In this document: positions 16,636 through 26,158 of the stretch, piece after piece
How the letters are laid out: every line of letters starts with the position of its first letter
How positions within the stretch are numbered: the first letter of the stretch is position 1
From: Planosporangium flavigriseum
Lineage (GTDB): Bacteria > Actinomycetota > Actinomycetes > Mycobacteriales > Micromonosporaceae
Assembly: GCF_011947225.1 (NCBI RefSeq)
Contig: NZ_JAATVW010000020.1
Location: 1-64,000 of the forward strand
Length of the DNA stretch: 64,000 nt
Direction of reading: 5' to 3'
The notes under the pieces: generated by a model
What the model was told of the DNA's origin: nothing
The model's database searches: none
What the model saw: the letters and a program-made list of their open reading frames with translations, nothing else
Position numbers and translations under genes: made by a program

Positions 16636-16803
16636 TCAGCGCGGGGACTTCAGGAGCTCCGGATGGCGGCTCACCTCGTCGATGGACCGCAGGATCGCGT
16701 GGAGTGACGGAAAATAACGGGCCGTGATCTTGTGAATCAGCCATGCCAGCAGGATGCCGACGAGTTCGGCGATGACGGTCGCAAGCAGGATCACGTACAC
16801 CAT
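16636..16803 (-). CDS. Small single-span membrane protein
   Basis: A 55-residue frame starts at ATG 16803 or, with better spacing, at a GTG nine bases inside. A strong GAGGGAG lies immediately before the ATG. It encodes one hydrophobic helix (YVILLATVIAELVGILLAWL), then a basic/aromatic stretch and an amphipathic tail ending HPELLKSPR. Codon use has the expected G/C third-position bias. I do not recognise the family. It lies alone between the VOC remnant and the L,D-transpeptidase; function unknown. The 270 bases from here to 17074 contain a GCCGGTT/AACCGGC hairpin but no gene that I can support. Confidence 0.5.
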   Translation of the reverse strand: MVYVILLATVIAELVGILLAWLIHKITARYFPSLHAILRSIDEVSRHPELLKSPR

Positions 16804-17074
16804 CTCCCTCGCGTCTCGGGGCGCCTCTCAGGGAGGCCCGCAGTCCGGGCAGCGCTCGACGCGACCGGTGTCCGTGCCGGCGCCGAGGTGTCAGCTAACC
16901 GAACTGCGCCGGTTGGAACCGGCGGCGCCCATTGCTTTTTCCGGAACCTGAAGGGGCGCGTGAGGCGGCATGGCGCGCCCGCGCAGCCGTCATATTCAGC
17001 GCATGAGGGACCAAATACCGGGGAGGCATACGGTCCGACCCAAATGGGGGACGACAGATGGGGGAAGGAACAGA

Positions 17075-18355
17075 ATGACAGGATCACCGGGTCGTGAGCC
17101 GCGTCATTCCGGATACGTAGCCGGGCGTTCACTGGCTACGCGCACCCTCGGTCTCGCGGTTGTCACGCTCAGCTTGGCGGTAAGTACCGCATGCACCCAG
17201 TCGGGTACGGACGAGGCGTCCGTGCGTAAAGATTCGATCACCAAGGGCGAGGCCGGCCGGAATGCGCCATCCGCTCTCGTCCTCACGCCGGCCCCGAACG
17301 CCACGAGCGTCACCCCCGGTGACGGGGTCACGGTGGCCACCGTGTCGGCGGTCCTGGACACGGTCGCGCTGACCGACGCGGAGGGCAGGCAGGTGCCGGG
17401 CGAGTTCGACGCCGGCCGGCACACCTGGCACAGCACGGCACCGCTCGCGTTCGAGCAGAGATACACGCTTGCGGCGGCGGGCACGGGACGTAGCGGTAAA
17501 CGGCTGACGCAGAACAGCGCCTTCACGACGGTGAAGCCGGCGAAGCTGACCAGCCCCAGCCTGCAAGCCAACAAGTTCAAGCAGCTGTCGGAGTTCCCGA
17601 CGTTCGGCGTGGGCCAGCCGATCATCGTCAGCTTCAGTGAGCCGGTGATCAACAAGGCGGTGGCTGAGAAGTCGCTGCAGGTCAGCACCGAGCCCCGCGT
17701 CGACGGCGCCTGGCGCTGGTTCGGCGACCAGGAGGTGCACTGGCGGCCGCCGGAGTACTGGAAGCCCGGTACCAAGGTGACCGTCAAAACGAACGCGCAC
17801 GGCAAGGACCTCGGCGGCGGCCTGTACGGAGACCAGGACAGCTCCGCCTCCTTCACGATCGGCCAGTCGAAGATCGCCATCGCGGACGACACGACGCACC
17901 ACATGCAGGTGTTCATCGACGGCAAGGTGGTCCGCGACATTCCTGTCGCGATGGGCCTGAACCAGCAGCTCGGCGGCATTGATCTGCGTACTCGCAGCGG
18001 CCCGCACGTCGTGCTCGGCACCGAGGAGGTGACCCGCATGACCTCGGCGAGCTTCGGCCTGACCGGTGAGGGTGCCTACGACACGATGGTGTCGTACACC
18101 ACCCACATCTCCTACGAGGGTGAGTACGTCCACGCGGCGCCGTGGAGCGAGGCCCAGCAGGGCAACAGCAACGCGTCGCACGGCTGCATCAACATCAATA
18201 CCGAGAACGCCGTCTGGTTCATGCAGAACTTCGGCCTCGGCGACATCGTCGATGTCCGCAACACGGGGCTGCCGCTCCAGTCCACGGACGGGTTGCTGGA
18301 CTGGACGTTCAGCTGGGAGGACTGGGTCAAGGGCAGCACGGTCGCACAGCGGTAG
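17075..18355 (+). CDS. L,D-transpeptidase lipoprotein (YkuD domain)
   Basis: 426-residue cell-wall enzyme that would form 3-3 cross-links between meso-diaminopimelate residues of peptidoglycan stem peptides. An N-terminal signal sequence ends in a lipobox-like VSTAC (Cys40), so it is likely a lipoprotein. Two immunoglobulin-like modules follow at about residues 60-245. The YkuD domain is at about 260-395, with the catalytic SHGCI motif (Cys near residue 371). A Trp-rich C-terminal tail follows, as in actinobacterial Ldt enzymes. ATG 17075 has GGAAGGAA at normal spacing. This layout matches the LdtMt2-like class of beta-lactam-tolerant transpeptidases. Confidence 0.93.
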   Translation: MTGSPGREPRHSGYVAGRSLATRTLGLAVVTLSLAVSTACTQSGTDEASVRKDSITKGEAGRNAPSALVLTPAPNATSVTPGDGVTVATVSAVLDTVALTDAEGRQVPGEFDAGRHTWHSTAPLAFEQRYTLAAAGTGRSGKRLTQNSAFTTVKPAKLTSPSLQANKFKQLSEFPTFGVGQPIIVSFSEPVINKAVAEKSLQVSTEPRVDGAWRWFGDQEVHWRPPEYWKPGTKVTVKTNAHGKDLGGGLYGDQDSSASFTIGQSKIAIADDTTHHMQVFIDGKVVRDIPVAMGLNQQLGGIDLRTRSGPHVVLGTEEVTRMTSASFGLTGEGAYDTMVSYTTHISYEGEYVHAAPWSEAQQGNSNASHGCININTENAVWFMQNFGLGDIVDVRNTGLPLQSTDGLLDWTFSWEDWVKGSTVAQR

Positions 18356-18380
18356 ACCGACGGGTGAGCGGACAGCGCAC

Positions 18381-18411
18381 CGGACAGCCGCATCGGGCGT
18401 GCGGCTGTCCG
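18381..18411 (+). terminator. Hairpin terminator between L,D-transpeptidase and dihydrolipoamide dehydrogenase
   Basis: Perfect 12-bp arms CGGACAGCCGCA / TGCGGCTGTCCG with a 7-base loop. The downstream gene starts at 18440, so its promoter must overlap or follow this element. Confidence 0.75.
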
Positions 18412-18439
18412 ACGCCCGCACGCCACTACGATCGGTCTC

Positions 18440-19825
<1,386 letters not shown>

Positions 19826-19834
19826 CTGTCTCCC

Positions 19835-19886
19835 ATGATCACCGGGAGTTCGAGGTGCTATAGCACCTCGAACTCCCGGTGATCAT
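19835..19886. terminator. 52-bp perfect palindrome, bidirectional terminator
   Basis: Positions 19835-19860 and 19861-19886 are exact reverse complements, with 26-bp arms and no loop bases. It occupies nearly the whole gap between the convergent lpdA and carboxypeptidase genes, ending three bases before the latter's stop codon. On the plus strand it is followed by TCGTTATTT. Confidence 0.85.
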
Positions 19887-19888
19887 CG

Positions 19889-22363
19889 TTATTTCCGGTG
19901 GCGGCAGACGTCGCCCAGGTCGACGGCTCCGCCGCGACCGACCACCACCTGGTGGACCGCCGCGATCGAGCCGCCCGGCCGCTCGCAGGTGAGCGTCCAC
20001 GCCTCGGCCACGCCGGGTAGCGGCGGCTTCGGCGGCTGGAACGTCACGCCAGGGGAGGTCCAGTCGTCGACCGGCTGGTCCGGCACCTGGGCGTAGTTGA
20101 CGACGACCGCCCGGTACGTGCCGGGCGGCGGGTCGATCAGGACCGCATCCTCGAAGTTCGTGCCGCCGGTGGCGGACTGGCCGACCACGTGACCCTGAGC
20201 GTCCACGATGTACAGGTCCCAGTCGACGTCCGAGTTCTTCCATTCGATGCGTACGTGGGCCTCGCCGTTGTCGGCGGCCGGCGGACCCTCCACTGTGAAC
20301 GGTATCTCCTCGTGCGGCCCGTCAAGCGGCGAGCCGGTGTTCTCTGCCGGCACTCCGTCCGGATTGGACAGTGGCTGGGCGCCTTGCGTCGGCGCGCTCG
20401 GGTAGCGGCCGTACCGGCCGGCCACGTACGGCCGGGTGGACGGGTTGACGTGCCAGGCGAACTGCCCACCGGGAGTTTTTAGCGTGCTGTCGAGCACGTC
20501 CGAGTACATCAGCGCAGGCCCGACCGTACCGTCGGAGCCGATCACCGGCGAGGTCGGCGTCTGGAACTCCTTGTGTATCCGCAGCGTCCAGCCGGCCGGC
20601 GCACGGCCGGTGATGGTGGCGTGGTGGGCGGCGTTGGCCGTCGACTCCAGCATCGCGAAGTACGCCTCCCGGTTGCCGCCCTTGCCGGCGCCGGCCGCGG
20701 GCGCTCGGCCCAGGTACTCGGCGACCACGCCCACCTCGAACGGCGGGTGGAACTCGGTGCCGCCGATCTCGAACGTGTACCCGAGCCCGCCGGTCACCCA
20801 GTACGACCAGTCCTCGGTCGTGCCGGTCGTGTCGTACAGCTGCCAGCTGCGGATGTTGTTGTACCCGTTCTTGTCGGCCATCTCCTCGCCGAGCCGGTAC
20901 AGCAGCGGCTCGTCGACCGGGTCGCCGGTGGCCAGCACGCCCGGCGGGCGCAGCACGAGGTTGGAGTACGTGTGGTTGGTGATCAGGTTGGTGACCTGGC
21001 GGCCGGCGATCAGCTCGCGGATCGACCCCACCTCGGGCTCGGAGAACGGTGCCGGGCCGCGGTACGTCTCGCCGTTCCAGTTGGTGCTGGCCCCCGGGCC
21101 GCCCCAGAACCCGCCGTAGTTGCGGTTCAGGTCGGTGCCGCGCCGCGGGCCGGCGGGCGTGAGTGGGCACAGCCCCTCGCGCAGATCTGGCGTCGGCGCG
21201 TCGACCGGGCTGCAGTTCTTCCGCTTGTACTCGTACGCCCTGGCCGCGGCGTCGCCCCGCTCGGTCGCTTCGCGGGACACCGAGAACCCGTCGGGGTTGA
21301 CGATCGGCACGACGATGGCGCGGGTCGCCGACACCAGCCGGGTCGTGCGCTGGTCGCGCCCGTACCCGTTGACGAGGTCGTAGGCCCACTCCATCGCGCT
21401 CTCGCCGGACGGCCACTCCCGCGCGTGATGTACGCCCATGTTCAGGAAGACCGGCTTGCCGTCGGCGGTGTTGCCGGCGTTCGGCGTGATCTCGATGCCG
21501 TCGATGTCGCGGCCCTCGATCGACCGGTACGCCAGCGTGATCGGCTTGACGAGGGTCGGGTGCCGGCGGGCCAGGTCCTTCATCTCGTAGTCGTAGTCGG
21601 CCAGCCGGCGGTAGGCGGTGCGGCCGCTCGGCAGGTCCGACCGGTCTTCCTGCGCGGCGTACCGGCGGTCGGACTCCCGCGTGCGCGCGATGTGGTCGGC
21701 GAGGTCGTCGATCTTCACGGTGAAGCCGAAGCCGGCCGCGCGTAGCCGGTCCGCATCCGCCTGGCCGTGCAGGATGACGTCCACGGTGGTGTCGGTGGCG
21801 GCCTCGGTGAGGTCGAAGTCCTGCCGGATGAGCTCGTTCTTGTCGGCGCGGGTCGGGGTGCTGACCGCGACGAGTTGGGCCTTCTCGCTGGCGGCCGGAG
21901 GCTGCGCGACGAACGTCACCGACACGTTGACGCGGTGAGCGTTCCCGGCGAACCGGCAGCCCTGTACGCGCAGCGTGTCACCGGCGTTGACGAACCCGTC
22001 GGCCACCTCGTGGCTGCGGAACCCGGCCGAAGCGGCGACGAGGCGCCCGGTGGCCTTGTCGAAGACGGCGACGTCCCAGTCAGAGTCGCGGCCGCGTTGA
22101 TCAGTTGGGTCGAGCCGGGCCCGGACGAGGCCGGTCGACGTGGCGGTGATGTCGAATCCGTCGACGCCCCGCTGCCGGTCGGCGGGCGCCTCATGGCATT
22201 TTCGCGCCTGGGCGGCGACCGCGGTGAGGGTCGACTTTCCCGCAGCCGCTGCCCGGTCCTGCGCCGGGTCGCCCAGCGTGGCGATCGTTACGCCGCTCGC
22301 CGCCAACGCGACCAGCAGTGCGGTGTGTGTGGCCTTCCGGCCGCGCGTGTCCACTGTGCCCAC
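19889..22363 (-). CDS. Secreted M14 zinc carboxypeptidase
   Basis: 824-residue exported peptidase. A signal peptide (ATHTALLVALAASGVTIATL) is followed by an N-terminal region that includes a propeptide-like segment. The M14 domain has zinc ligands in HHAREWPSGE (H-x2-E) and a third His in NHTYSN, and the catalytic Glu in FEIGGTEFHPP. A C-terminal beta-sandwich of about 150 residues contains WDLYIVDAQG and is probably a P-domain-like or pre-peptidase module. GTG 22363 is chosen because GGAGGGG lies five bases upstream; the longer frame from 22423 has no binding site and would put an Arg-rich stretch before the signal peptide. Confidence 0.88.
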   Translation of the reverse strand: MGTVDTRGRKATHTALLVALAASGVTIATLGDPAQDRAAAAGKSTLTAVAAQARKCHEAPADRQRGVDGFDITATSTGLVRARLDPTDQRGRDSDWDVAVFDKATGRLVAASAGFRSHEVADGFVNAGDTLRVQGCRFAGNAHRVNVSVTFVAQPPAASEKAQLVAVSTPTRADKNELIRQDFDLTEAATDTTVDVILHGQADADRLRAAGFGFTVKIDDLADHIARTRESDRRYAAQEDRSDLPSGRTAYRRLADYDYEMKDLARRHPTLVKPITLAYRSIEGRDIDGIEITPNAGNTADGKPVFLNMGVHHAREWPSGESAMEWAYDLVNGYGRDQRTTRLVSATRAIVVPIVNPDGFSVSREATERGDAAARAYEYKRKNCSPVDAPTPDLREGLCPLTPAGPRRGTDLNRNYGGFWGGPGASTNWNGETYRGPAPFSEPEVGSIRELIAGRQVTNLITNHTYSNLVLRPPGVLATGDPVDEPLLYRLGEEMADKNGYNNIRSWQLYDTTGTTEDWSYWVTGGLGYTFEIGGTEFHPPFEVGVVAEYLGRAPAAGAGKGGNREAYFAMLESTANAAHHATITGRAPAGWTLRIHKEFQTPTSPVIGSDGTVGPALMYSDVLDSTLKTPGGQFAWHVNPSTRPYVAGRYGRYPSAPTQGAQPLSNPDGVPAENTGSPLDGPHEEIPFTVEGPPAADNGEAHVRIEWKNSDVDWDLYIVDAQGHVVGQSATGGTNFEDAVLIDPPPGTYRAVVVNYAQVPDQPVDDWTSPGVTFQPPKPPLPGVAEAWTLTCERPGGSIAAVHQVVVGRGGAVDLGDVCRHRK

Positions 22364-22484
22364 ACGTACCCCTCCCGCTCGGCGGGGGCGGCGGTGCTCC
22401 CGCTGCGGCAGCGACGCTATCACCGTGATCGATGGGTTGCGACCCTCGTGCGGGCTTGCCCGACCCTCGGATCGGGGGTACCGG

Positions 22485-25061
22485 TCAGGCGCCGGCGCGC
22501 GGCAGGGCGGTGTCGCGTTCGCGGCTGGTACGGCCGACCAGCCACGCCGCGAAATCCGCGGCCGCCAGCGGCTTGGAGATGAAGTACCCCTGGAGGAGGT
22601 CGCACCCTTCGCGGCGCAGGTGCTCCAGCGTCGCGGCGTCCTCGACGCCCTCGGCGACCACGTCGAGGTCGAGCGCGTGGCCCAGCTGGATCGCCGAGCG
22701 CACCACGGCGCGGTCGCGGTGGTCTTCGGCGAGCCGCTGCACGAACGACTTGTCGATCTTTACCTCATTGATCGGCAGGTTCCGGAGCCGACCGAGAGAC
22801 GAGTAGCCGGTGCCGAAGTCGTCGATGGACAGCCTGACGCCGATCGCCCGCAGGCGGTCGAGAGTCTTCCTGCCACCGGTCGGGTCGGCCATCAGCGTGC
22901 TCTCGGTGATCTCCAGGGTGAGGCTCGCGGGGGGCACGCCGGTCTGCTCGAGAAGCCTCGTGACGACGTCCGGCAGCGTGCTGTCGTGCAGGGCGTTCGG
23001 CGATAGGTTGACGGCTATGTGCAGGTCGTGGCCGGCGCGCCGCCAGGCCGCGCACTGGCGCAGCGCTACCTTGAGCACGTGCAGGGTCAGCGGCCGGATG
23101 AGGCCGGAGCGCTCGGCGAGCGGGATGAACACGTCAGGTGAAATGAAGCCTTCCCTGGGGTGGCGCCAGCGGGCGAGCGCCTCGGCGCCGGTGACGAGCC
23201 CGGTGGTGGGGTCCAGCTTGGGCTGGAACTGCACGGTCAGCTCGTCGAGCCGGATGGCCCGGGCGAGGTCCGCCGTCAGGGACAGGTGGTGGGCGGAGCT
23301 CTTGTCGTCGCGCGGCTCGTACAGCCGGGCGCCGCTCCGGGTCCGTTTGGCGGCGTACATGGCGACGTCGGCGTGCTGCATCAGCAGTTGTGCGGCGTCG
23401 CCGTGCTCGGGCCCGCAGGCGATACCGATGCTCACCCGGGGGGTGAGGCTGAGGTGGTCGATGACGACGGGCTGATCCATCGCGTCGGCGAGGTCGTGGC
23501 CGACCGCCAACGCCTCTGCCGGACATGTGAGATCGGACAGCATTACGGCGAACTCGTCGCCGCCGAGCCGGGCGACGAGACCCTGGCCGGCGAGTTGCTG
23601 GCGTAGCCGGTCGGCCACCTCGAGCAGCAGCGCGTCGCCGGTGTCGTGGCCGAGGGCGTCATTGACCTCTTTGAACCGGTCCAGGTCCAGCACCATCACG
23701 GCGGTGACGCCGGTGCCGGGATCACGCAGCGAGGCCCCGAGCAGCTCCTGGAACTGCTGCCGGTTGGGGAGCCCCGTCAGCAGGTCGTACCGAGCTAGCC
23801 GCTCTTTTTCGGAGACCTCGATGCGCAGCCGGTCCACCAGGACGGTCTTCGCCAGCGACAGGCCCGCGTGGTTGGCCAGCGCCTCGAACAACCGCACCTG
23901 CTGGGCGCCGAACGTCGGGGTGTCGGCGAGGCTGTTCGCGACCAGCAGGACGGCTCTGCCGGAGTCGCCGAGCGAGAGCGGCACCGCGATGCCATCGACC
24001 GGTGCGTCGCCGGCCGGTCCTTCACCGCGGCTGGTGTCCCTGCCCGCCGCCCACAGCACCGGCCGGCCCTGAGCGGCCGGGTACCACCAGGCCGACTCGG
24101 CACCGGTGGTGACCATGGTCGAGTCGAGCCTGCCGGTGCCGGACATGCGGGTGCGGGTCCACTGACCACCGCCCGGTCCGGGCATGAGGAGTTCGGCCAC
24201 CTCCGCGCGCAACTGGTCGCGGACCTCGCCCAGGACGGTCCACGTCACCTCCGCGCTGTCCAGCGAGCCGTCCAGGGCCCGGGTGAAGGCGTAGAGTCCT
24301 TCGACCTGGGCATGGCCCTGGCCCTGCCGCTCGTAGCCTCGCAAGGCCAGGAAGACGACGACGGAAAATACCGCCAGCAGTCCGATCGCCCGGAAGTCAC
24401 GCCCCACGACCAGTCCGCCGAGCAGGGCGATGGAGGTGGAGACGAAGACGACCGGCACGCCCCGCACCACGGCGGCGGGTAGCCGGCGCCACTCGCCGGG
24501 ATCGTCGTGCAGCGAGATCACCACGGTGACGAGTACGGCCGCCAGTGCGTCGGCGGCGATCATCGCGGCGTACGCCGCAGCCCACTCGCGCGGTCCCAGC
24601 GCGGGTGGCGGCCCGGCGAGCAGTCCGAAGACAGCCGCCGCGAGGGTGGCCTGCGCGCCGTACAGCGCCACGTTGAAGGCCAACTTCAGCCCACGTTGGC
24701 GGCGGAACAGCGCGGTCCCGACGGCGCCGCCGAGTACGCGCGCGAAAAGCAGCCCCGCCGGACCGACGGTGAACAGGCCGAGCACAAGGGGGACTTCGCC
24801 GAGGCCGAGGGCGTGACTTCCACGCCGGACGCGCAGGTTGATGGTGAAGCCTTCGGTGGCCACCGACATCAGGGTGATGACGGACATTGCGATCACGTTG
24901 TGTGTGAACGACCAGCGGCCCCGGTCCGGCAGTATGAGCTGGACGGCCAGCGTCACGACCGCCGTGCCGACCGTCAGCAGCGCGACCCGAACACCTGCGC
25001 GTGCCCGTCGTGGCCGCACGGACGAGCCCGTTGCTGCGGTCACGCTCGAGTCCCCGTTCAC
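22485..25061 (-). CDS. Membrane GGDEF-EAL protein (c-di-GMP synthesis/degradation)
   Basis: 858-residue protein with both c-di-GMP enzyme domains. About eight N-terminal membrane helices (residues 20-255) are followed by a GAF-like sensor region (about 265-410). The GGDEF domain (about 425-590) has YDLLTGLPNR and an intact RLGGDEF active site. The EAL domain (about 600-850) has EALARW, NLSP, EITES, DDFGTGYSSL, KIDKSFV and EGVE, so all the usual metal and catalytic residues are present. Either activity could be real. GTG 25061 has AAAGGA five bases upstream; the frame runs 28 codons further without a binding site. The 241 bases to trmB contain nothing further that I can identify. Confidence 0.92.
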   Translation of the reverse strand: MNGDSSVTAATGSSVRPRRARAGVRVALLTVGTAVVTLAVQLILPDRGRWSFTHNVIAMSVITLMSVATEGFTINLRVRRGSHALGLGEVPLVLGLFTVGPAGLLFARVLGGAVGTALFRRQRGLKLAFNVALYGAQATLAAAVFGLLAGPPPALGPREWAAAYAAMIAADALAAVLVTVVISLHDDPGEWRRLPAAVVRGVPVVFVSTSIALLGGLVVGRDFRAIGLLAVFSVVVFLALRGYERQGQGHAQVEGLYAFTRALDGSLDSAEVTWTVLGEVRDQLRAEVAELLMPGPGGGQWTRTRMSGTGRLDSTMVTTGAESAWWYPAAQGRPVLWAAGRDTSRGEGPAGDAPVDGIAVPLSLGDSGRAVLLVANSLADTPTFGAQQVRLFEALANHAGLSLAKTVLVDRLRIEVSEKERLARYDLLTGLPNRQQFQELLGASLRDPGTGVTAVMVLDLDRFKEVNDALGHDTGDALLLEVADRLRQQLAGQGLVARLGGDEFAVMLSDLTCPAEALAVGHDLADAMDQPVVIDHLSLTPRVSIGIACGPEHGDAAQLLMQHADVAMYAAKRTRSGARLYEPRDDKSSAHHLSLTADLARAIRLDELTVQFQPKLDPTTGLVTGAEALARWRHPREGFISPDVFIPLAERSGLIRPLTLHVLKVALRQCAAWRRAGHDLHIAVNLSPNALHDSTLPDVVTRLLEQTGVPPASLTLEITESTLMADPTGGRKTLDRLRAIGVRLSIDDFGTGYSSLGRLRNLPINEVKIDKSFVQRLAEDHRDRAVVRSAIQLGHALDLDVVAEGVEDAATLEHLRREGCDLLQGYFISKPLAAADFAAWLVGRTSRERDTALPRAGA

Positions 25062-25302
25062 GTCGTCCTTTCGGCAGCGGATCAGCGATCGGTGGGTGTT
25101 GCCGGCGGTCCGATTTGGGCTGGTCGCATCCGCGTACCTGTCCATGGTTGACGCGACGTGGCACCCCAGATGTCAGGCGACCGGTCATAGCCGTCGCCAG
25201 CGGCCAACTGCACCCAGGCGGCAACCGGCCGGGTCCCTGCTTGCTACCGTCGGCGGCCATCGGCGCCGGTCGGCGGCGCGGTCCGCGTACCCTCGTGTCA
25301 TT

Positions 25303-25992
25303 GTGATTTCGACTCCGCGCCTGCCGCACCTCCCGCACATCCGCACCTTCCACCCCCGACGTGGCCGGATGGGCGACCGGCACCGCGACGCGCTCGAGCG
25401 CCTCTCGCCGGTGTACGGGGTGCCCGTCACCGGGGAGCTTCTCGACCTCGGTGTGCTGTTCGGCCGGCACGCGCCGGTCGTACTGGAGATCGGCAGCGGC
25501 ATGGGGGAGGCCACCGCCGAGATGGCGGCCGCCGACCCCGACCGCAACTACCTCGCCGTCGACGTCCACACGCCGGGGATCGCCAACCTGCTCGCCCTCA
25601 CCGAGGCGCGCGGCCTCGCCAACGTCCGGGTGGCCCTCGGTGACGCGCTCGATCTGGTCCGCCACCAGCTCGCGCCGGACAGCCTCGACGCCATCCACGT
25701 CTTCTTTCCCGACCCGTGGCCGAAGGCCCGCCACCACAAGCGGAGGCTCATCCAGCCGCAGCACGTGGAGTTGCTGTGCTCGCGGCTGGTGCCCGGTGGC
25801 GTGCTGCACTGCGCCACCGACGCGGCCGACTACGCCGAGGCGATGCTCGCGACGCTCAGCGCGGACCCCGAGCTGATCAACGCCCATGACGGGTACGCGC
25901 CGCGCCCCGACTACCGGCCGCTGACCCGGTTCGAGCAGCGGGGCGTCCAGGCCGGCCGCGACGTCTTCGACCTGGTGTTCCGCCGCCGCTGA
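25303..25992 (+). CDS. trmB: tRNA (guanine-46-N7)-methyltransferase
   Basis: 229-residue SAM-dependent methyltransferase that modifies G46 in the tRNA variable loop. The SAM-binding motif is VLEIGSGMGEATAEMA, and the substrate-site motif FPDPWPKARHHKRR is diagnostic of TrmB. The tail includes LTRFEQRG and DLVFRRR. GTG 25303 is taken as the start because it gives a family-like N-terminus (TPRLPHLPHIRTFHPRRGR); the frame is open much further upstream over DNA that looks non-coding. Confidence 0.93.
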   Translation: MISTPRLPHLPHIRTFHPRRGRMGDRHRDALERLSPVYGVPVTGELLDLGVLFGRHAPVVLEIGSGMGEATAEMAAADPDRNYLAVDVHTPGIANLLALTEARGLANVRVALGDALDLVRHQLAPDSLDAIHVFFPDPWPKARHHKRRLIQPQHVELLCSRLVPGGVLHCATDAADYAEAMLATLSADPELINAHDGYAPRPDYRPLTRFEQRGVQAGRDVFDLVFRRR

Positions 25993-26030
25993 GTTACCAC
26001 TTTTTGATCCACCCCCTCCGCAAGAGCCCC

Positions 26031-26090
26031 GCAGTTTGGCCCAAACTGCGCTTATCCCGGCCGGGGAAGCCGCAGTTTGGCCCAAATTGT
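26031..26090. repeat. Duplicated near-palindrome between trmB and helicase genes
   Basis: GCAGTTTGGCCCAAACTGC (26031-26049, perfect 9-bp arms around one base) is followed 22 bases later by GCAGTTTGGCCCAAATTGT (26072-26090). They may be terminator hairpins for trmB or a dyad bound by a regulator of the helicase gene. Confidence 0.6.
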
Positions 26091-26158
26091 GTGGATCTTG
26101 GGGGGCTGCATCGCCAAGATCGCGGATAAGGGCGGGTTCGTGGCACGATTGGTCGGCC

